Positions 13,065-24,807 of a stretch of DNA of 64,000 nt are shown piece after piece (within the stretch, counting starts at the first letter, position 1; each line of letters begins with the position of its first letter). The position numbers and the translations under genes were made by a program. Source of the stretch: Bradysia coprophila (Eukaryota; Arthropoda; Insecta; Diptera; Sciaridae); contig NW_023504014.1 in assembly GCF_014529535.1 (NCBI RefSeq), positions 558,001-622,000 on the forward strand, written 5' to 3'. A model generated the notes under the pieces. The model saw only the letters and a list, made by a program, of their open reading frames with translations, was not told where the DNA came from and did not search any database.

Positions 13065-14960
13065 ATGACCATCGCAGCAAGTTGGACAAATTTCGATCCA
13101 ATCGAACCGATTCGAGGACTGATAAATTTCTTGAAATTCGTTGGCGTCTGGCCGTTACACATTAAAAACCGTTTTTTATATTGTCTGTACATCATTTATG
13201 GGATCACATTTCAAATTACTTTCTCGTATGCATACACAGCATTCGGTGTCACCATCGACGGAACCAATGTCAAAACGATGACCGAGCAAATTTTCATTGG
13301 ACTGGCAGAGATATCGATGTGTCTTCGAGTGACGAATTTTCTTTATCATTTCAAGGAGGCAACCAATTTTCTAACCACCATCAAGTCCTTTGAACTGCGC
13401 ACCCAAGAGGAATACGAGTTGTACAAGAAGAGACTGTCATTGTTCTCAACTGTAATGACATTCTTCGTGTCTGTTACTTCATTTGCCGTTGCCTTTTCGA
13501 ATGCTGCACCGCTTTTTAACAGTGAGGTAGCACTGCCTTATCCAGGATGGTATCCGCTGGATTGGAGTAATTTTTGAATTATTTGTTTCATTCGTTCCAC
13601 ATGATCACTGCATAAGAGTAGCTCTCTCTTTGCATGTCCTCTTTTGGCAACAACATGTGGAACGTATAAGACCGCATAAGAAGTTTAATTGCGATGATTG
13701 TAATTTTTTTCGTTCAAACATTGTAGAAAATGATCGGACCAGTTATTGGATCGTGTATTTCTATCAGCTGTTCGGTGCCATTTTTTTGGCCCACACATTG
13801 GTTCGCTTGGAAAATTTTCAGATCTACTGCATGATTTGTTGCACAGCTCAAATCGAGATATTGAAATACCGCGTGGAGAAAATTGGCTACGACACATTTA
13901 GCCACGACAAAATGTCGAAGAATCCTGCAAAAGACTCAAATCATGACATACAACTGCTGGAGTGTCTAAAACATCACAAATTTATAATGAGGCGAGTAGC
14001 GTTTAATGGAAGAAGAAGAAGTGCTTAATGGAAAGTCAACACATCTATCTACCACACATTTGCATACATTTTCAGATTCATCTCAAATATAGAGCGAGTG
14101 TTCAGCATTCCATTCTTGTTTCAATTGTTTTGTAGCAGCGTTATTTTCTGCGTGACCGGATTCCGCATAATAATGGTGCGATAATTTTTGTTTTATATGT
14201 AAAAACAACATTCGACTCGTCATAGCAACCAATGAAAGTACAGAACAGGTATGGCCAATCGAAAAATTCATCTTAAACGCACTCACAATGTGTGTCAAAA
14301 TAATATGAAAATGAGTGCGTCTCATGGCGGAAATCAAATTTTTATGTCCTCCGGGTGGGTGATAGACCATACCTGTTTTACACTTTCATTGATAGCAACT
14401 CAATCGCTCATTCACGCCGTAAGTGCGCCTGAGAATTTGAATTTTAAGTGAACGAATTTAACGCTTCCTTATGAGAATGGGGCGATCTTACTCTGGCTCG
14501 TTCCTTCTTGAATATTGTAGCGCTCTTATGGCGTGAATTTGTGGTTGTGAAAAGTAATATTAATTTTACGAATTCTCAACAGATGGAAGACGACACCATC
14601 ACTCTGGCATATTACGTTTGCTTTTTCGGCGTTTTCCTAAACGAGATATTTTTACCGTGCTATTTCGGCACCCTGCTAACGTTAACAAATGATGGTATGA
14701 CCGTTGCACTTTATTCATCGAACTGGCCCGACCTATCACAGTCGTTTAAGAGAACTATGATATTGTTTCTCGAATACCTGAAACGGCCGAAGGTAATGAA
14801 AACCGGAAAGATATTCACACTGACGCTATTCAGCTTTTTAACGGTAACACATTATGAGTGAAGTTGGCAGTGTCTGATACAATTAAAATGATTGATTTTT
14901 CCATAGGTGATCAACAGATCTTACAGCATGTTTGCCGTTCTCCGGAATTTAGTGAAATAA
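13065..14960 (+). CDS. Odorant receptor (7tm_6), complete five-exon gene
   Basis: Membrane odorant receptor of olfactory neurons: the insect seven-helix, inverted-topology family that forms ligand-gated cation channels with Orco. Exons: 13065-13566, 13727-13991, 14076-14175, 14583-14843 and 14907-14960. The lengths sum to 1182 nt, giving 393 residues, normal for the family, and all phases match. Signatures in order: N-terminal KFVGVWPL; PYPGWYPLDW before helix 4; YWIVYFYQLFGAIF; ENFQIYCMICCTAQIEIL; RFISNIERVFSIPFLFQ; helix 7 end and tail INRSYSMFAVLRNLVK. An apparent stop after the LDWSN codons vanishes when the gtaatt donor at 13567 is used. Intron 2 needs a GC donor (gcgagt at 13992). ATG 13065 is chosen as the first ATG before the conserved region. 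It lies alone here; a second, broken receptor occurs at 31.8 kb and 57.2 kb. Ligand unknown. Confidence 0.9.
14225..14396. mobile_element. Small inverted-repeat element inside receptor intron 3
   Basis: caatgaaagtacagaacagg near the left end and its complement (cctgttttacactttcattg) near the right end form arms of about 30 bp around a 110-bp loop. It accounts for much of the 407-bp third intron of the odorant receptor gene; the other introns are 63-160 bp. MITE-like, family unknown. Confidence 0.6.
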
Positions 14961-15159
14961 TTTTACATTTTTGTTCAAGAGGTTCTGAATGTGTCCTTAC
15001 AATAAAGATAATTGAAATATTTGGTCAGTGTCAGTTTGTGTTACTGTTTAATCACACAAAAACTGGAAATAACTCTTGAAAGAGGGAGGAATGACCCAAG
15101 TCGATCACTGCGGGAACTATTATGATCTTTAAATATCTAACATAATTCGATGATAAAAT

Positions 15160-16390
15160 CGCATGTCCTTTGCTGAGTACGACTGTCCTTCACGTTCTGA
15201 CAAAAGTTTTCGTGATGAAGAAGAACATCAGAGAGGAAAGTCAACTTTGGAACAGATTCAGTTTCTAGATATGGTTAAAGACTTTCCAAATGATTACCTA
15301 CATTTGATTCTGCTAGGCGCACAAAAGACATGGACGATGGAAAAAAATATTATAAGAAATTATCGGCTGCTCAGATTGCTTCAGTTGATTCAATTGTAAA
15401 AACTATTGCACAAAGTGAGCCATCAGAATTTGCGAGGAGAATCAGGGAACTGGACTGTTTGAAGTACTGGAAAGGAACGGAATTCCGAATTTCCTTTTTT
15501 ATACACGGGTCCAGTATCTCGAAAGGCATCTTATCCCCTCAAAACTATAACAATTTTGTCGCTCTACATTGTGCAGTCCGTATATGTTCGAGTTCCTTCG
15601 TTGATTCACGTTTACACGTCGCAGAAAAACTTTTTAAATTTTTCGTCGAGAAGTATTCCGAAATATATGGGTGGCAAAGCGTCAGCTACAGCATCTATAA
15701 CAGGAACGTCGAACGTTTTTGAAAATTGGACTCGTTTAGTTGCTTTGCCGCAAAGACAAAATTGACTTTTTGAAGAAACTGTTGAGGATACGACATAATG
15801 ACATAAGCCACTCGAACAGGCTATAAAAATCGTTTGGCTGAAATGGATATTTTAGATCCAAAAGAAAGAAAAAGCATCGAACTGAAACTTGTGAAGAAAC
15901 ACATAGATGATCACGATGCTTATGAATTACTTTTCTTTAACGACGTGAGAATCGACACTTCGGACAAAAGTAAGTGGTTGCTAACCGAAAGCAATGACAT
16001 TGTTGAGTTTCAGAAAGACAAATACTTGGAGGGTCGTCTGGTTATATTTGGCTCAAAAATCAAACAGGAACATGATTTTTACGAGATGTTACTGAAGTCT
16101 TCCTTGCTTCATATTTAAGCTTCAAATGGAAAGACCGAAGTACCTCAAATATACGATTTAACATCGATAAAAACTAAAATGTTTGCCTTGTCTTCTGAGG
16201 GTGGACGCTCTAATACTCAAGAAAGAGGAATAGATGGGAAGCGAAGGCTGCAATGGTTCATTCGACGGTTGCCTGAGAGGTATCAAAATCTGCGACGCAT
16301 GACAATAGATAACATGTTTAGCCTTGGTGCCAATATCTTCAGGCAACACAAATTTTGCCAAAAATCGAATCAGTCACTGTCATGGATATG
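15160..16390 (+). pseudogene. Decayed transposon-encoded protein
   Basis: Several overlapping plus-strand frames each hold part of one protein. KDFPNDYLHLILLG occurs at about 15270, KLSAAQIASVDSIVKTIAQS with ELDCLKYWKGTEFR at about 15355-15490, GILSPQNYNNFVALHCAVRI at about 15525, and VAEKLFKFFVEKYSEIYG at about 15620. A further piece with DIVEFQKDKYLEGRL sits at 15840-16115, and a last one at 16180-16390. I associate this pattern with a transposase-like protein common as repeat-derived hypothetical proteins in arthropods. At least two frameshifts, one near 15340 and one near 15500, and stops show it is not functional. Exact superfamily uncertain. Confidence 0.6.
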
Positions 16391-17067
16391 GTTCACATGA
16401 TAGACGTCGTGAAGATTTATTATCAGCAAAGTGGTTTTTACAAAGGGAATTGGACAATCCTTGCGAGCACAGGGCTCACATAATGGAGAAAAGAATGTAA
16501 AAGAACAGAAATAAACTTTGCTTCGTTCGAATATAGAGAACGCTTGTTGAAAGTGATCGTGGGTGATTTACGTCAGATATGGATAATATATAAAAAGATA
16601 GATTCTAACAACGTAATCGATGAGTTTTTCTGTAAAAGTCCCAGCAATCTAGAAAACAATTCTTAGACATCAAAGTCTTTGAATGAAAAAATATTGAAAA
16701 AAGGAAAATGGATTCAGAAAATCTATCGTTTACACATGGGTGGTATTACTATGGGGAGGAGGCGGTTTCAGGAAATGAATCGCAATTGAAAATCTGGTTG
16801 TGATTATTCTGTACATTACAGAATACTATCGTAGAGAAACGTATGGTCCAGGCAATCATCCACCAACCACTTCATCAACCGAATCACGACAAATTCATGA
16901 ACCTCACTCAGGCAGACATTACTAACAATGGTTAGCTTCGCAGTAAAAAGTATTGAACAAAGGTAACTTCACAATACTATGACAAGGCATATCGCTCTTA
17001 TACAAGTTAAAGAAAATAGATGCGCACTGCGCACACACTTCCTTGACCGAAACCATTATTCAGCACC

Positions 17068-17385
17068 CTAGGTCTTGGGGAAGCCAAAGGAAGCCGATTC
17101 TCCATATCGTATCGTAGGCGGAGGACAAATCAATAAGTAACCTTCACTGTGGTTCGTCATTGCCAGCAATTGCTCAACATACACCCGATTTTCTCTGAAT
17201 CCCGCTTGATCATCAGGAGGAACATTATCGATCGGCGACTTGATTTCAAGTAATAAAGCTTCGATAGACTGAAAATATTTCAAGTACCACAACGACCACA
17301 ACCCTCGGTCCAATACCTTAATTGGATTTTCAGCCGGACCAATATACGCCGAGAGATTTTTAAGACTTTGAAAGCATGAGACATC
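17068..17385 (-). CDS. Terminal coding exon of an unrecognised gene (possibly remnant)
   Basis: An open minus-strand frame runs from about 17385 to the stop at 17068 and reads YIGPAENPIKVLDRGLWSLW, then KYFQSIEALLLEIKSPID and LLICPPPTIRYGESASFGFP. It has normal coding texture and is preceded by a possible acceptor (ttcaaag at about 17365-17371). I do not recognise the protein. The first 25-30 codons reappear in inverted orientation at 40741-40822, then stop abruptly, so this exon marks one edge of the A/B duplication. No upstream exon was identified; it may be the last exon of a gene or a fragment. Confidence 0.4.
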   Translation of the reverse strand, partial: DVSCFQSLKNLSAYIGPAENPIKVLDRGLWSLWYLKYFQSIEALLLEIKSPIDNVPPDDQAGFRENRVYVEQLLAMTNHSEGYLLICPPPTIRYGESASFGFPKT

Positions 17386-17964
17386 GTTAATTTTCGAGGG
17401 TCATTTTGCCACTTTACTTGAGGGCGAACACAGTAAAAACGTTCGGAAGAACTGTGTGTACGTGCGTAGCTGCACGCACGATCCTGATAAAATCAAATTA
17501 TATCCAAATTTACAACAATTGCAAAAAAAGAACTAATTAACTTCGTGGGCAGCTAAAATATACATATTATGGACAAAGGCGTCTCATTCTTTGCATTTAA
17601 CAAAAAGCATGAGGTTCCGACGGGTACATTTAATCCTTGATGGAAACTATGTCGTTCACATCTGGCCTTGTAATTTCTATAGAAATGTATGTACAACCAA
17701 AATGGAAGTACCTGTAGCTTTTGCAACATTATAAACTAATTAACGAGACTAACAGAAACTCAACCAAAACTTACAAAAATAGAAACGCCGGAGTAATAAA
17801 CATTTATTACGCTACCTGCTTGTGTAAGAGTTTTTAGCTTTGCTGTCTCTCTTTTCTTATTTCTTTCGTCTTTCGCCCGAAGTCAAAGGATTATGCGTAT
17901 ATGTGTGTAAAAGAGACGAATGGTATAAGTAGGAGAAATTATTGTTGGTGTAAGTTTCGTCCAT

Positions 17965-17992
17965 TATAAAGATGAAGTCTGTCCTTGTCAGT
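17965..17992 (+). promoter_or_regulatory. Putative TATA/initiator promoter of copy A
   Basis: TATAAA at 17965-17970 lies 25 bp before an arthropod-type initiator TCAGT at 17988-17992, about 200 bp upstream of the start codon at 18193. The same TATAAA and TCAGT arrangement is kept upstream of copy B (40227-40222 and 40204-40200, minus strand). Conservation in both intact copies supports function; expression is not shown. Confidence 0.45.
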
Positions 17993-18192
17993 GTATATGT
18001 GTTGTGTAATGTTTAGAGCAAATATTTGTGGCAAGTAAAGCAGTAGTATTGGTGAGCGTTTTGACCGTAAGTCAGGATTTAAGTTGAGACGACTTAATCG
18101 TAAACTTTCGAAGTGAAAAGACCTGTTCAGTACAGCAGAGATATTTTCAAAGTATTTTGCAAAACAAAAAGGATAATTAGCAGCATAGCATC

Positions 18193-20261
18193 ATGGAATC
18201 AAACAAGTTAAAAAATGTAAGTAAATCAATTTAATTGAAAAATTCTGATTCCAATAGATGTAACAATTTTTTTTCTCTTTCAGATTGTGCCCCTCAACAT
18301 CGAGATCGTTGCCATCGATCCGGATCACTTCTATTCATCCGAAAATGAAGATAGCGACTATAGTGACTGCAGTGATAGCGAAGCTGAAACCAGAAACTAC
18401 GCAACGGAGCGCAATATCAGCAAAAACCCTGAAGCTCAGCCCACATCCGAGCCACAGTCATCAGAATCACAAACAGCCACCGACTCTCCTCAACCAATGT
18501 CATATATGTCAAGATCCAACGAAAGGAATGAGAATGACACCACACCTATAACCGACTTACCCACATCAGATGTACTCACACCAGACGTGCTCTTATCAGA
18601 CGATCCAGCCACATCAGATACGCTCACACCAGATGAACCGGACGAACCTGTCGAATTGATTGGCGGTTTGTTCGACTTTGTCACATTCAACATCGACGAA
18701 GACATTGTACTAAAGGATGTGGAAGAAGATGGCAAACATTTCAGCTTAGAGGCGTACATCACCGATCAGAGCGAATCGCCGACTTCATCTTCACAAGAAA
18801 ACGCCAAATCATCCATTTCATCTTCACCAGGAAGCAGTGCACCACCGATCTCGTCATCACAGGAAAAACCGCTAAACAATTCAAATGGCGAAACGACAGT
18901 GAGCAGTACTGGGTTTGGAATAGGTCAAGGAAAAAATTTCGCAGCGCTCATGAAATGCTACAACAAGGATAAGCCAGTGTTTCCCCAATCGAAAGGAGAT
19001 ACAGAAAATAAACTGAAGGCCTTGGCTAAATCGGTTAAAGATAATAGAGCGCCCAAAGCAAGAGACGTGAAAATGACCAAAGACAAGGACCTGAAACAAA
19101 TCAGAGGAAAGCACCTGAAACCGGTCAAACGGGAAGATGTGAGAACAGTCAAAGTAAAACAAGCGAAACTAGTCAAAGAGAAGGACGTGAAACCGATCAA
19201 AATAGAAAACGTCATGCCAGCCAAAGAAAAACTAGTCAAAGAGAAGGATCTGAAACCGACAAATGGACAAGGCGTGAAATTATTGAAAGAGGAAAAAGTC
19301 AAATCAGGCGGAGAAAATAAGCTAAAACCATCCAAAGGCGAAGTGAAACCCTGCGACGAAAATAAAGAGCAAATTGGCCAAAAGATTATTAAAAAGATGA
19401 AAAATCATTCCAGTGCATGGAACACTCACATCGCCACTCAGAATTCACCAAACTGTGCTGAAGAAGTAAATAACAATCTGGATGATTTTACAAAAGCAAT
19501 TTTGGCTTCAATGGCTGTAGCGCAAAGAAAACCAAATCTAGAAAAACGACGCAATTCAAAAACGAGAAAGCGAATTTTCCATGTTCAAGAGCATTCGCTT
19601 AAATTTCAACAATTTTTGAACGACAAACGAGAAAAGCCAAAGATGAACGTGCTTGAACCGTCAATGACACAAAAATGCAGTAATCGTATCCCAACATTAC
19701 CGAACGGCAAAATACCAAACACTACAAATGCTAACAACGAACACTTGAAGATGCCACCACAGCTACAACAAAACATCAGAAATGCCAATAGTGTTGCGTT
19801 GAAGACCCATCCGCAGCAAGAACGCCAAAATATTGACATCGAAAACCTGCCACCAACTGAAAACTCCAACACCGTCGAAGTGAAGACGTCGCCGCAACAA
19901 CAACACCAAAATATTAAAACCGAAAACTGTGCACCAACTGATCATAAAGTAGCGCCGGCCGGTACTCGCAAAATCAGCATCCACGAGTATCTCAACCGGA
20001 AAAGATCCCACCAATCTTCCAATAATGGTTCGGGCGTTGACATTGATTCGAATATTCCGACAAAGAAAAGAATATCCATAAATGAATATAGGAAACGTAA
20101 GGTGCAGCATGAAGGTTCACATCAGTAAGTGTTTTATTTGCTCAATTAATTTCATTGATTGTTATACCCATCCAGATAGATAACGGTATTCTCTTTATTA
20201 CAGATACACTCCATCAAACATCGCACCAGTTACGAATGTGGCCATATCATCGAAAATGTGA
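18193..20261 (+). CDS. Lys-rich low-complexity protein, copy A (640 aa)
   Basis: I do not recognise this gene. Exons are 18193-18216 (MESNKLKN), 18284-20124 and 20204-20261; junctions have GTAAGT donors and CAG acceptors, and 1923 nt are in frame. The protein has an acidic Ser/Asp N-terminus (SSENEDSDYSDCSDSEAE), Pro/Thr/Ser-rich and Ser-rich stretches, a Lys-rich centre with KEKDVKP-type repeats, and a Gln/Asn-rich part. Near the C-terminus are two copies of a motif, KISIHEYLNRK and RISINEYRKRK. There is no signal peptide or membrane segment; basic clusters suggest a nuclear, nucleic-acid-associated protein, which is inference. The frame is open over all exons and an intact paralogue (copy B) keeps the same exon plan, so it looks like a real gene. 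Copy A carries one full 21-residue Lys repeat unit; copy B has more. Confidence 0.75.
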
Positions 20262-20480
20262 TTTTAGAATGTAAGAAAATAATTGTACGACATGCATGCA
20301 GTTGTAAATTGTTTTTATGTAAAATATATTACTTGTAAGAAATGATTCATGATTTATTACTTTCATTCGTCTATATCGGCTCAATACGCATACATCCATA
20401 CACTCATCAATTGTTCCCATTTGCAATAGTCTCGAGGATGTTTCTCACTCACTTTTTCATTTATTTCACCTTTTTAGACA
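20262..20480 (+). other. 3' flank shared by the three copies
   Basis: After the stop codon of copy A, about 200 bp (aataattgtacgacatgcat, then ttgtaagaaatgattcatga) are nearly identical to the sequence after copies B and C. This is probably the 3' UTR; no perfect AATAAA was seen, only AT-rich variants. Similarity fades near 20480. Confidence 0.5.
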
Positions 20481-21316
20481 ATCTGAAAAAGTGATGAAAT
20501 ATTTCCATGAACAAGACAAGATCTGCTGTTTCAACCTCAGGTGTTAACAGCGGTCTTAAGCCAGTGTGGTCTGGACGTCGTCAGTTGCTACAATTACCAC
20601 CCTTTGCACGACAATGAAAACTTTACTTTCGAGATTTAAACTTTTTTCAAACTAATTAGCATCGACTGATGGAGGCTCGGACAGATGTGAAGCTGCTATG
20701 AAATTCATTCCCAAACGCAGCAAAATTTGGTAAAACTTGAACACAAAACGGAAATCAAAGACGAATGCACCGGGATGGTTTGTTTTCCAAATTGACAAAT
20801 AAAAGAAAAAGATACAGTTCAACCAATGTCTTCTTCAACATCATTTGACATATCGGCCATCATTTTTGAGCCTGTTTCCCCCTGCTTTCCGACGGGAAAC
20901 AGGGAACTACACAGACTGTTTTGAGACCCCACACAAAAAAACAATTATGAGTTTTACGTTGTTTACCTGTGTTGGTGTCCACCTCACTTTCTAAAATAAT
21001 CACGTCGTCGCTACTCAACGGGAAGTACTCTAAAACAGGTATAGAAGTTTGGAGTCAAGTTCTCCAGGAACCAGTTCCAGGAACCAGTTCCAGGAACAGA
21101 GATTTTGTTTTATTTTGATTTGCTTTGTTTTGATTTGTTTTGTCATAGCATCTGCAACCAAGCAGAACAGTGGAACAGATTTTCCAATAGGGGTCTGCGT
21201 ATTCAACCCTACTATGTTGTCATTTTAAAAGATGAGAATTGCCGGTGTACTATATTTTAGACACATATGCTCTAGTTGTTGACAGTATTTTGGTTTCGAT
21301 AATTAAATGTACTATT
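20481..21316. other. No supported gene
   Basis: AT-rich spacer. A short tandem run of the phrase ccaggaaccagtt occurs at about 21062-21102 and attttgatttg-like repeats at about 21105-21140. Nothing coding seen. Confidence 0.4.
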
Positions 21317-21540
21317 GAAGCTGCACAAAATATGGTTGAATCGAGAATTTATCCAGTATACGACTGCGGCAGATGTATCTTCAAATATCGAGAAATAGAA
21401 GTGACCCATTGAGAAATAAAAGCAAAATTAGCCCAAAAATAAATTATTATTTTTAACAGCGCCCCATTCTTAAGTATGGAAAAAGAGAGTGCGATTCGTA
21501 CTGTACGAACCATGTTAAGAGTCACTTTGCGAAAACTTCG
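21317..21540 (+). pseudogene. 3' end fragment of a family X gene
   Basis: gaagctgcacaaaatatggt and the following bases encode the last residues of family X (AQNMVESRI, then PVYD). They are followed by flank that matches the sequence just downstream of the 24.8-kb gene (about 24830 down to 24660) and of the 42.6-kb copy, including a gtgcgattcgtactgtacg-like motif. The intact stop is lost and nothing upstream of these residues is present. A fourth, very short family X copy. Confidence 0.65.
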
Positions 21541-21684
21541 ACCAATTGAAATTCAAGGGGTCTCCGAATATAGCTAATTTGGTATGAATAGATTCGTTGG
21601 ACTCTGCTGAGTAAAGTTTAGAAGAATTTTTTTTTTAAACACTTTCAATTTAGGCGTGGACCTTTGAGAACTCACGAATCAGTT

Positions 21685-21850
21685 ATCCGATTTCCATAAT
21701 CTTTTGTTTTTGCCGATTAGTATTGCAAATATCTTTCATTAAGAACTGTAGCTTTTAAATGTCCGGAGATATCTTCGAAAAACCTTAGAGTAATTATATA
21801 GTATGATTAGTCTAAGGGTCGACCCAAAATCGACCCAAAATTTTTTGCGT
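21685..21850 (+). repeat. Dispersed repeat also at 11.44-11.64 kb
   Basis: Shares, in order, a gattagtattgcaaatatct-like core, aaatgtccggagatatc, ttcgaaaaac and gggtcgacccaaaatcg with 11443-11640. Non-coding, family unknown. Confidence 0.6.
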
Positions 21851-21879
21851 TACCTCCCCAAAGTTTCTAGCCTTGTGCA

Positions 21880-22625
21880 AAAACGAGTGTCGTTATAACA
21901 CATACACAGGGATGATGATATGGCGACTGGGATATCGCCATATTATCATCTCTCTTAACCCGTACAAATTTCATTTCCAATGCGCTGCAAAACGTGAATT
22001 TTCTTAACCACCTCAGACGTTTCTATTCTAAAAATAATTTTATGCAACTCAGCATCATAATATGCAAACTTTAGATGCCTCTGTGGCGTAAAATGTTGTA
22101 TGAATCTCGACCTCGTTTTATAATTACCCATCTAGAGCCTAATAAAGTACTTTGCACTCGATGTCATAAATAACTATTCCAACGTAATTGAAAAGGGCAG
22201 GGCATCACTCCAATTGTGCATTTTTTTAGCCGTTACGATGTCTTCAAAGGTCACAACACTTCATTTCAATTAAATTTAATTTAATTGATGAAATTCCCGT
22301 CCCAAAAAACGGCGGTTTGAGCGATAAAAAGCCGAAAATAATCTTCAGCCAATTTTTGTTTACCTTAATGCATTAGTCTCAAATGTTTCGGTTATGCGAT
22401 AAGATTACATTTGCAACATTTTTTTTCTCGAAATTGTTTCGAAACACAAGTCAAAAGATCACATCATCATAACTTTCACTATCTGGCATTCAGACCAGTA
22501 TGTCGCACAACTTTTCGGATTTTCGGTGAATCGAATCAAGAATTGCCAAATAAGTCAGAGAAACTACACCAAAATGACTAATCAGCAAGGTTTCACTGCT
22601 TCTAATATCTGCAATTATCGCAACG
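21880..22625 (+). repeat. Dispersed repeat, third copy of the 29.0-29.4 / 59.5-59.9 kb segment
   Basis: Contains gagtgtcgttataac, ttaattgatgaaattc, caaatgtttcggttatgcga and atttgcaacattttt in the same order as 59490-59900 (plus) and 29440-29000 (minus). A short hairpin (atggcgactgggatatcgccat) lies at about 21920-21941. It gives a useful outgroup for insertions in the other two copies: it lacks the 1.1-kb element at 59902-60999. Confidence 0.7.
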
Positions 22626-22689
22626 CTCCCTAAACTATCTGTAATTTTTCGCTGAGAAACAATAGTTATTTACATCGGATTGTATTACT

Positions 22690-23215
22690 CCAACATCCGT
22701 AGTCCCACATGGATCGATACTAAGTCCTCTCTTGTTGTTGCTATTTGTTAATGATTTGCCTGACATATTCACTTCATCTCGCTCGTTATTCACCGACGAC
22801 AACAAAATCTTCCGAAAAATCGAGAGTTTGGCAGACGGTTCTAGCTTACAATCGGACATCGTATCTATCTCGGAATGGTGTGACAACAATAATTTGAGTC
22901 TTAACCCAGTAAAGTGTAACTATCAATACTCCATAAAAGATACGTCAATTGAAAAGAAAACGACTAAAAAGGAACTGGGTGTTACGTTTGATAGTAAAGA
23001 AAGCTTCCCTGCCCACGTCAATTAAATCACGAAAAAATCGTACCAACTAATTGGATTCATCTTTAGAAGTACTCAGAGCTTGAAACGTCCGGCTAGCCTG
23101 ATCAAGCTTTACAACATGTATGTTCGAAGCAGACTGAAGTATTGCAGTACCATTTGGAACCCCTGCTATGTGAACAAGTGTGTGCTAAAGAACAAGTAGA
23201 AAAGGTGCAACGTTT
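22690..23215 (+). pseudogene. LINE reverse transcriptase fragment
   Basis: The plus frame reads VVPHGSILSPL, then LFVNDLPDIF, LFTDDNKIFRKI, ISEWCDNNNLSLNPVKC, KELGVTFDSKESF, and after a stop at about 23025 continues with KLYNMYVRSRLKYCSTIWNP. These are the palm and thumb motifs of Jockey/I-like non-LTR retrotransposons. The catalytic box is FTDD where the consensus is FADD. It is 5'-truncated and has at least one stop, so it is inactive. Confidence 0.85.
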
Positions 23216-23329
23216 ACAAGAATGCTGTACTACCCATTCAACTGGACAACACCTGATAGCACCCAACAGAGTTGATAGTCTATTAAAATGTAAAATACAT
23301 TCAAAGTCCTGGTCTCTTAATTTTTTAGG

Positions 23330-23475
23330 AAAATAATTTTCGTTCATCACTTAGTACTACTTGCTTGCGAAGCTGAAGCTATATACTGCTTTTCCGATAT
23401 CAACGACTGAGTTACTGGTTTGCTCATTTTTGTGGAGAGAAACGTTTCAAGGTAAGAAACTACTTCTTTATTTTA
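23330..23475 (+). repeat. Repeat shared with 26.88-27.02 kb and 62.19-62.33 kb
   Basis: The phrase ttagtactacttgcttgcga, then ggtttgctcatttttgtgga and aacgtttcaaggtaagaaac recurs about 300-400 bp upstream of both family X genes, there in the matching relation to the start codon. A solo copy here suggests a dispersed repeat or the remains of another family X upstream region. Confidence 0.65.
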
Positions 23476-23689
23476 CTAAACTGAAATACACTCAGACTTC
23501 AGTGCATTTGGTTTGAGAGTTTTGTTGGCTCTCAATACAATGCAAGACATAGGTGCACTGATGATGGCGTGATACGCCGAAATCAGCATTGTTTTGTCCT
23601 GTTGTTCGTCCGCATTATGATTGTAAACGGTAGAACGTTTCGTCACGAATCGTAAACGGTAACACGTTTCGTTCGCCCTTCGTTGAATA

Positions 23690-23910
23690 AAAGAAATTTT
23701 TTCAACAATTTTGGTCAAGTCAAAGCAATACAACACTTTGAAAAAAAAAAAAACACCGACAGGTTGGCGAAATTAAGCGATGTGCTGCTGAGAGGCATCC
23801 CGACAATGAAGAATGAGAGCCTAATTTCTATTTTTGATCAAATCGCAAATTTTTATCCATTATCTTCAAACGAGAATTCATGGCACAATATTTCGCTCAT
23901 CGTGAGTTGA
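23690..23910 (+). pseudogene. Possible LINE ORF1-type fragment
   Basis: The frame reads LAKLSDVLLRGIPTMKNES, then LISIFDQIANFYP. An L-x-GIP, xNE, I-x-x-I pattern is seen in the FP25-like domain of some non-LTR ORF1 proteins. Too short for a firm call; no neighbouring RT in register, although an RT relic lies 500 bp upstream. Confidence 0.3.
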
Positions 23911-24099
23911 AATTGAGCGAGGTTCGCATGTGCATCAGACAATTTGACAATGGCTAATTACATCATTCAACAGAAGGCTGTAAAAATGCTGTAAAAGGCC
24001 ACTCGGCTCGGCTCGGCTGCTGGTGGCATGGAATTAACCCATTGAATTTGTGTATCAGCATCGTTGTATTTGAATTCCTTAAATTATGAACGCCCATCG

Positions 24100-24595
24100 T
24101 CAATAAAATGTTCTTAGATGGACGAAAGTACAGGAACGGTACATACGGGAATGATGGATGATTTGCTTGAATAGTAGAAATATCCAACAGATTTCATTTG
24201 AGGTGGCTCGCCTGGATCGTCGCTTACATCTTGCAGTGCAACCACAGTATAATTACCTTCTGCATCTCCCTTACTATCAATGTAGTCCTTTCAAGAAAGA
24301 ATTTTTTTTATGAGAACTTAAATTTCATCGAAACTGTAGCTGCAACGTACATCAAAGCCCTGAATGGATGAAATTTTCTGTTAAAGATTTCAGACATAAT
24401 TGCTGTACCATTTCTGATATCGCCGCCCATTTTGATGACCTCCGTGACGGCCCGAGAATATATGATCACGGCGTCGTACAAATGTGCTGCTGATATCGGA
24501 AGCGATACCATAACACGTTTATGGATTGACACGCTGAAATTTTTGGCTGCATATCTCTTGATTTTCTCACAAATATCAATTCTTGTCACTGTGAA
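24100..24595 (-). pseudogene. Receptor guanylate cyclase ectodomain fragment
   Basis: An exon entered at about 24593 reads AAHLYDAVIIYSRAVTEV, then GGDIRNGTAIMSEIF: the end of an ANF-receptor-type ligand-binding domain as in natriuretic-peptide-type guanylate cyclases. After a probable intron (acceptor at about 24290) comes DYIDSKGDAEGNYTVVALQD. A one-base loss near 24362 (codons for KFHP, where KFHSIQGFD-like sequence lies in another frame) and later stops show decay. No kinase-like or cyclase domain is present in the window. Known role of the family: cGMP-producing cell-surface receptor; this fragment cannot perform it. Confidence 0.6.
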
Positions 24596-24807
24596 AAGAC
24601 GATAATCAAAAATTTATTAGAAATTTCACAGAAATCTCTCAACACACATTGTTTTTAGCTCAACCATGGTTCGTACAGTACGAGTCGTACTCTCTTTTTC
24701 CATACTTAAGTATGTGATGATGTTAAAAAATCTGATTTTTGGGCTAATTTTCTGTTTATTTCTCAAAGAGTCACATCTATATCGCGATATTTAAAGATGC
24801 ATCTGCC

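Noticed and set aside
13560..13735. Apparent frameshift and stop in the odorant receptor after the LDWSN codons
   Set aside because: A 160-bp intron (donor gtaatt 13567, acceptor ttgtag 13726) removes it and gives a family-typical sequence in correct phase.
18881..19335. Minus-strand frames rich in F, S and L opposite the Lys-rich gene (also at 37794-38311 and 43095-43511)
   Set aside because: They are antisense readings of KEKDVKP-type repeats; the plus-strand gene explains the open frame.
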